Numbered from the stretch's first letter, positions 1 through 6,391 are shown. The stretch: DNA of 7,952 bases from Bacillota bacterium (GCA_028282485.1 JANQHU010000473.1:1-7952); one strand, 5' to 3'. Numbers and translations: made by a program. The notes: generated from the letters alone by a model not told the origin.

Positions 1-95
1 AAGAACGAGGAAAGAATCTACAAGTAAGTTCGGCCATGGAAACTGGCTTATCTAAACTAAAATCTACCTAAAAATTTATTGATTTATTAAAATCG

Positions 96-123
96 AATAA
101 TTAGTTTTACTTATTATTTTTTT
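96..123 (+). terminator. possible weak intrinsic terminator (AU-rich hairpin plus T-run)
   Basis: AATAATTAG (96-104) can pair with CTTATTATT (110-118) with one mismatch and a 5-base loop, and T residues continue to 123. The stem has only one G-C pair, so it would be weak. It is placed where an upstream gene ending near the left edge would need a terminator. AT-rich DNA produces such patterns by chance. Confidence 0.2.
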
Positions 124-128
124 CAGAG

Positions 129-150
129 TTAATGACTACCAAGTCATTAA
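129..150 (+). repeat. perfect 9-bp inverted repeat (hairpin)
   Basis: TTAATGACT (129-137) and AGTCATTAA (142-150) form a perfect 9-bp stem with the 4-base loop ACCA. A second copy of GTCATT at 175-180 could pair with the same left arm (131-136), so two exclusive pairings are possible. No T-run follows the hairpin, so it is not a standard terminator. It could be an operator or part of an RNA leader for the nitroreductase that begins 133 bases downstream. Confidence 0.35.
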
Positions 151-225
151 GGAGAAATTATTTGAGAATCTCTGGTCATTGTAAGCAAGTTTATTAATAT
201 AGATGGCTTAGACATAAAAATTATT

Positions 226-241
226 ACAATAAATTTATTGT
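226..241. promoter_or_regulatory. 16-bp perfect palindrome, candidate operator
   Basis: ACAATAAATTTATTGT reads the same on both strands over all 16 bases. It lies 41 bases upstream of the nitroreductase start and just before the -10-like TATATT at 245-250, which is where a repressor of this gene would bind. I do not match it to a known operator consensus. Its all-AT core raises the chance of coincidence. Confidence 0.3.
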
Positions 242-282
242 TAGTATATTATTTAAGATTATGAAAGGCGGCAAGGATAAAG

Positions 283-900
283 TTGGAGTCAAGAAATAAT
301 TATGCAAATGAAACATTACAAACAATAATTCAAAGACGGAGTATCCGGTCCTTTACGACAGAACCAGTGACTGACGAGTCGATTAGATTACTAGTTGAAG
401 CGGCCAATAGTGCCCCCTCGGCCCATAATAAACAATCGTGGCGGTTTTTAGTAATTCGGGAAGAGAAAAAAAGAGAACTAGTGCAGCTGATCAATGGCAA
501 AACTAATGAATTTTCTAAGAACTCAGCGGTATTATTAAGAATGGCCGCCCGGTCAATTGCCAGTGCCCCGGTAGTCATTGGTGTTGTTAATTCGGGAGAA
601 TTAATAGAGCAAGGTAAAACATTATTTGACGTAGCGTCGAGCCAGGCTTATGATTTTTTGAGAACCATGGAGATTCAAAGTTCGGCAGCAGCAGTCCAAA
701 ATTTACTTTTGGCGGCAACTTCCATTGGCTTATCAACAGTATGGCTGGGAATTTTATTTTTAATAAAAGATGAGATTCGGCAGTTTTTAGGAGAACCAAA
801 AGGAGAGTTTATGGCAGTAATCCCCGTTGGTTATGCTAATAAAATACCCCGGGGGCCGGAAAAAAGACCAGCAGAAATGATTATTAATTATTTAGATTAA
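283..900 (+). CDS. nitroreductase family protein (FMN-dependent oxidoreductase)
   Basis: This is a single-domain, 205-residue member of the nitroreductase superfamily, flavoenzymes that use NAD(P)H to reduce nitro compounds, quinones or other substrates, probably in the cytoplasm as an FMN-binding dimer. The family N-terminus is clear: RRSIRSF at residues 18-24 supplies the FMN phosphate-binding arginines, and APSAHNKQSWRF at 44-55 is the usual 'APS..N.Q.W.F' flavin-contact motif. Near the C-terminus NLLLAATSIGLSTVWLG (140-156) and IPVGY (180-184) are also typical. The TTG start is the only credible one: an in-frame stop lies at 262-264 and there is no ATG or GTG between. Ribosome binding candidates are AAAGGCGG (264-271, 11-base gap) and AAGGAT (273-278, 4-base gap), neither ideal. 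The physiological substrate cannot be read from sequence. The gene appears monocistronic or weakly linked to the next gene, 78 bases away. Confidence 0.93.
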   Translation: MESRNNYANETLQTIIQRRSIRSFTTEPVTDESIRLLVEAANSAPSAHNKQSWRFLVIREEKKRELVQLINGKTNEFSKNSAVLLRMAARSIASAPVVIGVVNSGELIEQGKTLFDVASSQAYDFLRTMEIQSSAAAVQNLLLAATSIGLSTVWLGILFLIKDEIRQFLGEPKGEFMAVIPVGYANKIPRGPEKRPAEMIINYLD

Positions 901-964
901 AAAATTATAGCAGGATTTAACTAAATATTTATAGAATTAAATTTTAGGTAAATATTTTTGTGGC

Positions 965-972
965 GAGGAGGG
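965..972 (+). promoter_or_regulatory. ribosome binding site that fixes the cheR start at 979
   Basis: GAGGAGGG is a near-perfect Shine-Dalgarno sequence with a 6-base gap to the TTG at 979. The same frame has an earlier TTG at 958, but that codon lies upstream of this ribosome binding site and has only AT-rich sequence before it. The protein beginning at 979 (MLDYKAFKK...) also matches the usual CheR N-terminus, whereas the seven extra residues from 958 are just the translated Shine-Dalgarno region. Confidence 0.85.
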
Positions 973-978
973 CCGCAG

Positions 979-1758
979 TTGTTAGATTACAAAGCATTTA
1001 AAAAAATAATTAGCGATATGATTGGAATTGATTTAACTAATTATAAAAGCCAACAAATGGATCGTAGAATTAATTCCTTAATGAGCCTTTGGAATGTGCA
1101 GACATATGAAGAATACTTAGAAGTATTGAAGACTGATCAACAAAAGTATAAAGAGTTTGTCAAAAAGTTAACCATTAATGTTTCGGAGTTTTTCCGAAAT
1201 CCGGATCGGTTTCAAGAATTACAAAATAGTATTTTTCCAGAGATCATTAAAAATAATCAAAAGACTATTAAGATCTGGAGTGCCGGCTGTTCAAACGGCT
1301 CGGAGCCTTACACCATAGCTATTATTGCTAAAGAGTTGGGTATTGATGGCAGGATCAATATCTTGGCAACCGATATTGATGATATTATTATTAATAAAGC
1401 TAAAGAAGCTAAGTATTCTGATAATGAAGTTCGTAATATCCTTCCCGATAATTTAGCAAAGTATTTTGATAATGTGGAAAAAGGGCAGTACTCATTAAGA
1501 AATAGTATTAAAAGAATGGTTGAGTTTAAACATCAAAATTTGTTAACGGACCCATTTGGTGCTGATTGGGATCTGATTATTTGCCGGAATGTAGTAATTT
1601 ATTTTACCGAAGAAGCTAAAAGTGTTCTATACCGTAGATTTTTAAATGCTTTAAGGCCAGGCGGTTTTTTAATGGTAGGTGGAACCGAGCCCTTATTAAA
1701 TTATAAGAGTTATGGTTTTGAAAATAAGAGTATTTCTTTTTACCGTAGGCCATATTAA
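979..1758 (+). CDS. cheR: CheR-type protein-glutamate O-methyltransferase
   Basis: The protein is a 259-residue SAM-dependent methyltransferase of the CheR family, which methylates glutamate side chains on the cytoplasmic domains of chemoreceptors and so sets adaptation in chemotaxis. The all-helical N-terminal domain (about 1-75) carries the basic stretch MDRRINSL (27-34) and TINVSEFFRN (65-74). The Rossmann domain follows, with the SAM loop AGCSNGSEPYT (102-112), LATDID (129-134) and CRNVVIYF (202-209). The SAM loop has serine where many family members have the first glutamate of GEEPY; GCSNG(A/S)EPY variants are, from memory, common in clostridia. Length is normal for stand-alone CheR, with no fused TPR or other domain. 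It is 24 bases ahead of acpS on the same strand and probably heads that operon. No cheA, cheW, cheB or receptor gene is in the window, so its receptor partners must be elsewhere. Confidence 0.92.
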   Translation: MLDYKAFKKIISDMIGIDLTNYKSQQMDRRINSLMSLWNVQTYEEYLEVLKTDQQKYKEFVKKLTINVSEFFRNPDRFQELQNSIFPEIIKNNQKTIKIWSAGCSNGSEPYTIAIIAKELGIDGRINILATDIDDIIINKAKEAKYSDNEVRNILPDNLAKYFDNVEKGQYSLRNSIKRMVEFKHQNLLTDPFGADWDLIICRNVVIYFTEEAKSVLYRRFLNALRPGGFLMVGGTEPLLNYKSYGFENKSISFYRRPY

Positions 1759-1782
1759 TAATAGATAGGTTTTGAATAAAAG

Positions 1783-2148
1783 ATGATTAAGGGAATCGGG
1801 GTAGATATTATTGAAATAGAACGGATTGGGAAAGCAATCCGGAATGAGAGGTTTTTACACAGAGTATTTACCCAAAAGGAGATCGCCAAAACCAATCGAG
1901 AAGAACACCGTTTAGCTGGAATTTTTGCTGCTAAAGAATCTTTATTAAAAGCAATGAAAACCGGGTTAAACGGTTTTTCTTGGCAAGAAATAGAGATTAA
2001 TCATACTGAAAAGGGAGCTCCCTATTTGAAGGTTAGAGGAAAAGTTGAAAAATTTTTAACCGACAATAAGATAGGGCAGATTCACCTTTCCATTTCTCAC
2101 TCTCATCAGTATGCAGTTGCCCAAGTAATCTTAGAAGAAGGGTTATAA
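1783..2148 (+). CDS. acpS: holo-[acyl-carrier-protein] synthase
   Basis: AcpS transfers the 4'-phosphopantetheine arm of coenzyme A to a serine of acyl carrier protein, which turns apo-ACP into the active carrier for fatty acid and phospholipid synthesis. The 121-residue protein has the expected length for the trimeric bacterial AcpS type. IGVDIIEIERI (5-15) holds the Mg-binding Asp8, AAKESLLKA (49-57) holds the metal-binding Glu52 and the catalytic-region lysines, and ISHSHQYAVAQVI (104-116) is the conserved C-terminal strand. The ATG start gives the normal N-terminus. Its ribosome binding site is poor (ATAGGT around 1765-1770, about 12 bases away), which suggests modest expression or coupling to cheR. 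It is followed after 3 bases by nnrE/nnrD, the common Firmicute arrangement. Confidence 0.97.
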   Translation: MIKGIGVDIIEIERIGKAIRNERFLHRVFTQKEIAKTNREEHRLAGIFAAKESLLKAMKTGLNGFSWQEIEINHTEKGAPYLKVRGKVEKFLTDNKIGQIHLSISHSHQYAVAQVILEEGL

Positions 2149-2151
2149 CCA

Positions 2152-3648
2152 ATGCGAGTTGTCTTAGCTGAACAGATGAAAGAAATTGATTACTTAACTC
2201 AGACAGAATACGGGTTAGCGGGTTCAGTTTTGATGGAACATGCTGCATTAGCTATTTTAGAAGAAGTCAAAAAAGATTTTGGGCCCCTAGTTAATAAAAA
2301 TATTATAATTTGTTGTGGTAAAGGAAATAATGGCGGGGATGGCTTAGCTTTAGCTAGATTAATGCAGAATACTAAGGCTAATATTACGGTAGTTTTACTT
2401 TTTAAAAAATCAGAATATCGAGATTTAGCCGAATTAAATTTAAAAGTTGCCGCCAAATACGGGGTTAAGACCTTGGAATGGGAATTGGTAACTGATGAGC
2501 TTTGGAATAGAGCGGATCTGATTATTGACGCCATCTTGGGAACCGGAACTATGGGAGCCCCAAGAAAAAATGTTTTAGCAGCTATTTTACAAATTAATAA
2601 GTTGAAAAAGTCGGTTATAGCCGTGGATCTTCCTAGTGGTATTGATGTAAATACTGGGTTAGTACCTAATACGGCTATTTTTGCTTATAAGACAGTGACT
2701 TTTGGTTTACCAAAACCAGGATTACTTTGTTTTCCCGGGGCAGAGTATGTGGGAAACTTGGTTGTTAATACTATCAATTTTCCCCAAGAGTTATTAGCAG
2801 CAACCAAATGGCAAATGGAATCTCTGACTATCGAAGAGGCTAAAAGCCTCTTACCCTCCAAAAAAGCAACTGTTCACAAAGGAAGTAATGGTCATGTCCT
2901 AATGATCGGAGGGTCTGCGGGGATGATGGGTGCTATTACCTTAGCGGCGGGTGCTGCTTTGCGCAGTGGCTGTGGTTTAGTTACCGTAGGCACGCAACCG
3001 GAAGTAATCTTTTGGGAAAAACCCTTAGAAGTAATTGCTCTTGAAGAGGAATTACTTGATTATGATAATTTTAGATACAATACTCTACTATTAGGTCCTG
3101 GATTAGGAACAACTGAAAGTAGCCGTAAGCGAATGGAAAGTATTTTAAATAAAGAGTTAAATGTTCCCATGGTGATTGATGCTGATGCATTAAATATCCT
3201 TGCCGAAAATGAATTATTATGGTCAAAAATAAAAGGGCCGGTAATAATAACCCCCCATCCCGGGGAGTTTTCTCGTTTGACAGGATTAACAACCAAAGAA
3301 ATTCAAGAAAAGCGAATTGCCGTAGCTGAAGATTTTGCTCAAAAAAGAAAAGTAATTGTAGTCTTGAAAGGAGCTAGGACAATTATCGCCCACCCATGGC
3401 AAAGAACTTATATTAACTTGACTGGTAATTCAGGGATGGCTACCGCAGGAATGGGAGATATCTTGGCCGGAATGATCACCTCATTTTTAGCACAAGGGTT
3501 ATCGGCAATTGAGGCAGCGGTATTAGGAGTTTATCTACATGGCTTTACGGGAGACCAGTTAGCAAAAAAAATGAACAAGAATGGGATAATTGCTAGTGAT
3601 TTGCTCAAGGAGTTACCGAGGGCAATGCAAAAGGTGGCTGACATATAA
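2152..3648 (+). CDS. nnrDE: bifunctional NAD(P)HX epimerase / ADP-dependent NAD(P)HX dehydratase
   Basis: This cytoplasmic repair enzyme rescues hydrated, inactive NADH and NADPH. The N-terminal YjeF-like domain (about 1-215) interconverts the R and S epimers of NAD(P)HX, and the C-terminal ribokinase-like domain (about 225-495) dehydrates S-NAD(P)HX at the expense of ADP. The epimerase half shows GKGNNGGDG (56-64), Asp126 in DAILGTG and VDLPSGID (158-165). The dehydratase half shows HKGSNGHVLMIGG (242-254), GPGLG (315-319), DADALN (343-348), PHPGE (368-372) and GNSGMATAGMGDILAG (425-440) with the probable catalytic Asp436. At 498 residues it is a full-length fusion with both active sites intact. 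AAGGG at 2138-2142, inside the end of acpS, serves as ribosome binding site, and the 3-base gaps on both sides imply translational coupling with acpS and alr. Confidence 0.96.
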   Translation: MRVVLAEQMKEIDYLTQTEYGLAGSVLMEHAALAILEEVKKDFGPLVNKNIIICCGKGNNGGDGLALARLMQNTKANITVVLLFKKSEYRDLAELNLKVAAKYGVKTLEWELVTDELWNRADLIIDAILGTGTMGAPRKNVLAAILQINKLKKSVIAVDLPSGIDVNTGLVPNTAIFAYKTVTFGLPKPGLLCFPGAEYVGNLVVNTINFPQELLAATKWQMESLTIEEAKSLLPSKKATVHKGSNGHVLMIGGSAGMMGAITLAAGAALRSGCGLVTVGTQPEVIFWEKPLEVIALEEELLDYDNFRYNTLLLGPGLGTTESSRKRMESILNKELNVPMVIDADALNILAENELLWSKIKGPVIITPHPGEFSRLTGLTTKEIQEKRIAVAEDFAQKRKVIVVLKGARTIIAHPWQRTYINLTGNSGMATAGMGDILAGMITSFLAQGLSAIEAAVLGVYLHGFTGDQLAKKMNKNGIIASDLLKELPRAMQKVADI

Positions 3649-3650
3649 AG

Positions 3651-4784
3651 ATGAGTAGGTACCAGGAGTTAATTCGTCCGGTTTGGGCTGAGATTGATTT
3701 AACGGCAATTAGTCATAATCTCCAGGAAGTGAGACGGTTAGTTGGTTCGCAGGTGAAGATCATGGCTGTAGTGAAAGCGGAGGCCTATGGTCATGGAGCT
3801 GTAGAAGTAGCCCAAACTGCTATGCAAAATGGCGCCGATTGGTTAGGGGTTTCTTTGCCGGAGGAAGGAATTGCTTTACGTAATGCCGGGATAGAAGCAC
3901 CGATTTTAGTTTTTGGGCCGCTGCAGTCTCATCAAGTAGAGACTATTATTAATTACCAACTCACGGCATCAGTTTGCTCTTTGGAGACAGTGAAGAAATT
4001 GTCCGCGCAGGCGGTTTTACTAACTAAAACCGCAAATGTCCATATCAAAGTAGATACGGGGATGGGACGCGTAGGTATATTACCGAAAGATGTTTTAGAG
4101 TTTATTAAAGCGCTTAACAAGTTACCCGGAATTAAGTTTGATGGTATTTTTTCTCATTTTGCAACAGCGGATGAAAAAGATAAAAGTTATGCCCACCATC
4201 AGTTGAAAATTTTTTTGAAGGTGATCAATAATCTTGAAAAGCAGAAGCTTTTGCCTTCTTATGTGCATATGGCCAATAGCGCCGGAGTAATTGATATTCC
4301 TAATTCCTTTTTTAATATGGTGCGACCGGGTTTAATGATATATGGCCTTTATCCTTCACAAGAATTATTAAATAAAAATGTTAATTTACTATCGGCCCTT
4401 TCGCTAAAAGCCAAGATTAGCCATGTAAAACGAGTTCCTAGGGATACCGGGATTAGTTATGGGCAGAGATACCATACGAAGCAGGAAACTACTATTGCTA
4501 CTATTCCCATCGGTTATGCAGATGGATGGTCCAGACGTTTTTTTCAAAAAGTAGAAGTCTTAATTAATGGGAAAAGGTTTCCTATAGTAGGAACTATCTG
4601 CATGGATCAATGTATGATTGATGTTGGGGATGAGCCAGTTGGGATTGACCAAGAAGTAGTCTTAATCGGTAAACAAGGAGCTGATGAGATTACAGCGGAG
4701 GAACTGGCGGAAAAGTTAGACACCATAAATTATGAGATAGTTTGTATGATTAGTGACCGGGTTTCCCGTATCTATCGTAAGTAA
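3651..4784 (+). CDS. alr: alanine racemase (PLP-dependent)
   Basis: Alr interconverts L- and D-alanine, supplying D-alanine for the peptidoglycan stem peptide. The 377-residue protein is full length: a TIM barrel (about 10-250) followed by a C-terminal beta domain. VKAEAYGHG (41-49) carries the PLP Schiff-base Lys42, with Glu where most relatives have Asp (VKADAYGHG), a mild change. RPGLMIYG (225-232) contacts the cofactor, and Tyr270 in ISYGQRY is the second catalytic base, contributed across the dimer. GTICMDQCMID (314-324) and SDRVSRIY (368-375) are the usual C-terminal motifs. It starts 3 bases after nnrDE, with AAGGTGG at 3631-3637 as a rather distant ribosome binding site. In many Firmicutes a mazEF-type toxin-antitoxin pair follows alr; here it does not. 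No terminator is evident between this gene and the next one. Confidence 0.97.
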   Translation: MSRYQELIRPVWAEIDLTAISHNLQEVRRLVGSQVKIMAVVKAEAYGHGAVEVAQTAMQNGADWLGVSLPEEGIALRNAGIEAPILVFGPLQSHQVETIINYQLTASVCSLETVKKLSAQAVLLTKTANVHIKVDTGMGRVGILPKDVLEFIKALNKLPGIKFDGIFSHFATADEKDKSYAHHQLKIFLKVINNLEKQKLLPSYVHMANSAGVIDIPNSFFNMVRPGLMIYGLYPSQELLNKNVNLLSALSLKAKISHVKRVPRDTGISYGQRYHTKQETTIATIPIGYADGWSRRFFQKVEVLINGKRFPIVGTICMDQCMIDVGDEPVGIDQEVVLIGKQGADEITAEELAEKLDTINYEIVCMISDRVSRIYRK

Positions 4785-4889
4785 AGGTCGTTACTAAAGG
4801 CTCTACTATAAAATTAATAGCTCTCTAAGAGAATACCTGATAATAAAATCTCTTCTCAAGCATATATTGGTCATGGGAGGGGATTTTCA
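4785..4889 (+). other. alr to DOMON-protein intergenic region
   Basis: This 105-base gap has no T-run terminator, so read-through from alr is possible. AAGAGA (4827-4832) could pair with TCTCTT (4849-4854), and CTCTCTAAGAGA could fold on itself, but both stems are short. GATAAT at 4839-4844 resembles a -10 box without a recognisable -35. A strong ribosome binding site, GGGAGGGG (4875-4882), lies 7 bases before the ATG at 4890. Confidence 0.4.
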
Positions 4890-5816
4890 ATGTTTATGAA
4901 GTCTTTAGTAATTTTATTTAGTAGCTTATTTCTGCTGCTTTCTTTAGGAATGAATCAATCGGTAGTTTATTTTGAAAAAAATGATCCCAGGGGTGATGAT
5001 AATGGTTATGGGAACTTTCAATATCCTACCAATAAAGCTTTTGAACCCTATAAAGATCTGTTTGATTTAACTAACTTTAAAGTTTGGACAGAAGAATCAA
5101 AAAAAGGTTATATTATTTTTGACATTAGCTTTGCAAAAGTAACTAATCCCTGGCAAGCTCCCGAAGGTTTTATTCATCAAAATATTCGGATTTTGGTTGA
5201 TTCCGTGCCCCAGGTAGGCAACATTAATTTACCTTCACTGGGTGCTAATGTAACGGTAAATCCAGAATATAAATGGGATTTTTGTCTTAAAATCGTAGGC
5301 TGGGAAAACAGTAAGTTAATTATTACTGATAATAATAATTTTCAAACTAAGGATTTAAAAGTATTTTTATTAAAGGATAATATAACTATTCGTGCGCTAG
5401 TTCCGGAAAAAGAAATCGGTAAACCAAATTCAACATGGAATTATTATGTATTAGTAGGTTCCTATGATGGTTTTGGTCAGGATTACTTCCGTAAAGTTGC
5501 TCCGCAGGTTACCGAATGGGCGATTGGAGGCGGAAAAGTTGCCAAAATAGAACCAAATATAATGGACATTTTGGCCTTGGAAAACGGTAAATATAGTCAA
5601 AAAAATCAGTTGAAGTCATTTGATCTAAATAAGAAGAAATTAGCAGAGCTTTATCCGGTAGGACAGGAGTTGCACTCCAATATGATCCTAGATTGGTTAT
5701 ATGGTTTGCTAATTATCGCGGCTTTAGCAGGATTGGTCTGGTTTTTAATTAAGATGTCCCATAAAGTTAGTTGCTTTTGGATTGATAAAAAGAATGATAA
5801 AAAGCAAAAAGAATAA
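4890..5816 (+). CDS. glucodextranase C-terminal (DOMON-like) domain protein, secreted and membrane-anchored
   Basis: The protein has 308 residues. Residues 1-20 form a lysine-led hydrophobic signal sequence. The body, about 27-215, matches what I recall of the glucodextranase C-terminal DOMON-like family (Pfam Glucodextran_C type): DPRGDDNGYGNFQYPT (32-47), a DL.NF.V segment (59-65), TNPWQAPEGF (85-94), VDSVPQ (103-108), VPEKEIG (171-177), a YYVLVGSYDGFGQDYFRKV segment (185-203) and EWAIGGG (209-215). A segment ending in SQKNQLKSFD (236-245) follows, then one strong transmembrane helix (about 267-288) and a short Lys-rich cytoplasmic tail. The expected topology is an extracytoplasmic beta-sandwich tethered by its C-terminus. 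In glucodextranase the related module accompanies a catalytic domain and is thought to bind carbohydrate or cell wall; here no catalytic domain is present. The GDDNG loop could bind calcium, which is inference. The upper ATG at 4890 is preferred over 4896 because it lies 7 bases from GGGAGGGG. Confidence 0.82.
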   Translation: MFMKSLVILFSSLFLLLSLGMNQSVVYFEKNDPRGDDNGYGNFQYPTNKAFEPYKDLFDLTNFKVWTEESKKGYIIFDISFAKVTNPWQAPEGFIHQNIRILVDSVPQVGNINLPSLGANVTVNPEYKWDFCLKIVGWENSKLIITDNNNFQTKDLKVFLLKDNITIRALVPEKEIGKPNSTWNYYVLVGSYDGFGQDYFRKVAPQVTEWAIGGGKVAKIEPNIMDILALENGKYSQKNQLKSFDLNKKKLAELYPVGQELHSNMILDWLYGLLIIAALAGLVWFLIKMSHKVSCFWIDKKNDKKQKE

Positions 5817-5819
5817 AAT

Positions 5820-5862
5820 TTTAAAAAAGCTGTGAGAAGCTTTTTCTCACAGCTTTTTTAAA
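5820..5862. terminator. bidirectional intrinsic terminator
   Basis: Positions 5820-5837 pair perfectly with 5845-5862, giving an 18-bp stem and a 7-base loop (AGCTTTT). The GC-containing core is GCTGTGAGA/TCTCACAGC. Six A on the left arm and six T on the right arm give a T-run on whichever strand is transcribed. It lies 3 bases after the DOMON-protein stop and 23 bases beyond the stop of the convergent minus-strand gene, so it probably ends both transcripts. Confidence 0.93.
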
Positions 5863-5885
5863 CAAGCAATAAAAATAAAATTATT

Positions 5886-6338
5886 TCAGCGATTCATTGC
5901 AGACATCAAGGTAGATAAGAGGGCTGGATTTAGACCGCTATTACCACCACCACTATTGCCGCCACTATTATTGTTATTCATATTCATCATGCTCATTAAG
6001 AGGGGCAACATTTCTTTCATTTGGGAATTATCAGCGTTGGAGTTATTATTATTATTATTATTATTAGATAATTGACCTAATAGAGCAGATAAATCATTAG
6101 GATTTCTATTTTTTGATTTACCAAATTCAATAAAAAAATCTAAGAATCTTTGCGCTGACTCACTTAACATTGGTTTTATTGTAGCGAAGACAGTTAAATC
6201 ATTTTTTTCAAAAAAAGGGTTAGAATCGTTTGCAGAAGATTTTGGCATGACTTCTGGTTCTTTAACTTCTTTTTCTTCATATTTTTCTTCCCGTTTTTCT
6301 CTTTCTTCTCGATGCCTATAGCGCTCACGATGACTCAT
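5886..6338 (-). CDS. hypothetical low-complexity protein with poly-Asn tract
   Basis: I do not recognise this 150-residue protein. Residues 1-30 are highly charged, rich in Arg, Glu and Lys, and could form a helix or coiled coil. Residues 41-75 look like an ordered amphipathic helical segment (IKPMLSESAQRFLDFFIEF at 54-72). A run of eight Asn follows (92-99), then KEMLPLLMSMMNM (108-120), an Asn/Gly/Ser linker (121-135) and a final NPALLSTLMSAMNR, so two short Leu/Met-rich helices are separated by flexible linkers. There is no signal peptide or transmembrane segment. It is a real gene: ribosome binding site GGAGGGAG (6343-6350 on this strand) close to the ATG, a near-consensus promoter just upstream and a terminator downstream. 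The overall style (charged head, short hydrophobic helices, Asn/Gly linkers) resembles small spore-associated or scaffold-like proteins of Firmicutes, but that is only a guess. Confidence 0.85.
   Translation of the reverse strand: MSHRERYRHREEREKREEKYEEKEVKEPEVMPKSSANDSNPFFEKNDLTVFATIKPMLSESAQRFLDFFIEFGKSKNRNPNDLSALLGQLSNNNNNNNNSNADNSQMKEMLPLLMSMMNMNNNNSGGNSGGGNSGLNPALLSTLMSAMNR
6043..6066 (-). repeat. in-frame trinucleotide microsatellite, (TTA)8
   Basis: Eight uninterrupted TTA units on the + strand are read on the - strand as AAT codons (seven AAT plus one AAC), encoding the Asn tract of the hypothetical protein. Because the unit is 3 bases, slippage would change the tract length without breaking the frame. 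Confidence 0.95.
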
Positions 6339-6361
6339 TTTTCTCCCTCCATTTCATAATT

Positions 6362-6391
6362 ATTATATGAAAAAATAATACAAAAGGTCAA
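6362..6391 (-). promoter_or_regulatory. sigma-A type promoter for the poly-Asn protein gene
   Basis: Read on the - strand, TTGACC (6386-6391) matches five of six bases of the -35 consensus, and TATAAT (6362-6367) is a perfect -10, with an 18-base spacer. Transcription would begin around 6355, leaving a short leader of roughly 17 bases that holds the GGAGGGAG ribosome binding site. The -10 also reads CATATAATA, which resembles the -10 of sporulation sigma factors, but no matching -35 was found for those. Confidence 0.8.

Larger units (their letters stand above)
1..282. other. AT-rich leader region without a convincing gene
   Basis: No frame on the + strand stays open from the left edge for long: the three frames close at TAA codons ending at about 27, 54 and 71, so at most the last few codons of an upstream gene are present and I cannot say in which frame. 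The rest is very AT-rich. It holds a weak AU-rich hairpin with a T-run (96-123), a perfect 9-bp hairpin (129-150) and a 16-bp palindrome (226-241), listed separately. I find no clear -35/-10 pair for the nitroreductase; TATATT at 245-250 is the best -10-like hexamer but lacks a matching -35. Confidence 0.5.

Noticed and set aside
102..112. CRISPR array, insertion sequence or tRNA anywhere in the window
   Set aside because: I looked for regularly spaced repeats, transposase motifs with terminal repeats and tRNA-like cloverleaves on both strands and found none; the coordinates here are only a placeholder within the left intergenic region.
261..299. ATG-started 12-codon reading frame overlapping the nitroreductase start
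   Set aside because: It has no ribosome binding site, overlaps the likely Shine-Dalgarno of the nitroreductase and encodes nothing recognisable.
330..578. Minus-strand open frame inside the nitroreductase gene
   Set aside because: It lies wholly antisense to a gene with clear family motifs and shows no recognisable domain.
922..957. Two copies of TAAATATTT between the nitroreductase and cheR
   Set aside because: They are short and pure AT in an AT-rich gap, with no promoter or terminator pattern around them, so chance is sufficient.
2033..2248. Minus-strand open frame across the acpS-nnrDE junction
   Set aside because: It overlaps two real genes on the opposite strand and has no supporting signals.
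2199..2534. 111-codon minus-strand open frame within nnrDE
   Set aside because: It is antisense to the epimerase domain, whose motifs are intact, and its product has no family features.
3060..3296. Two overlapping minus-strand open frames within the dehydratase domain
   Set aside because: They occur in different frames over the same conserved coding region and lack ribosome binding sites or recognisable products.
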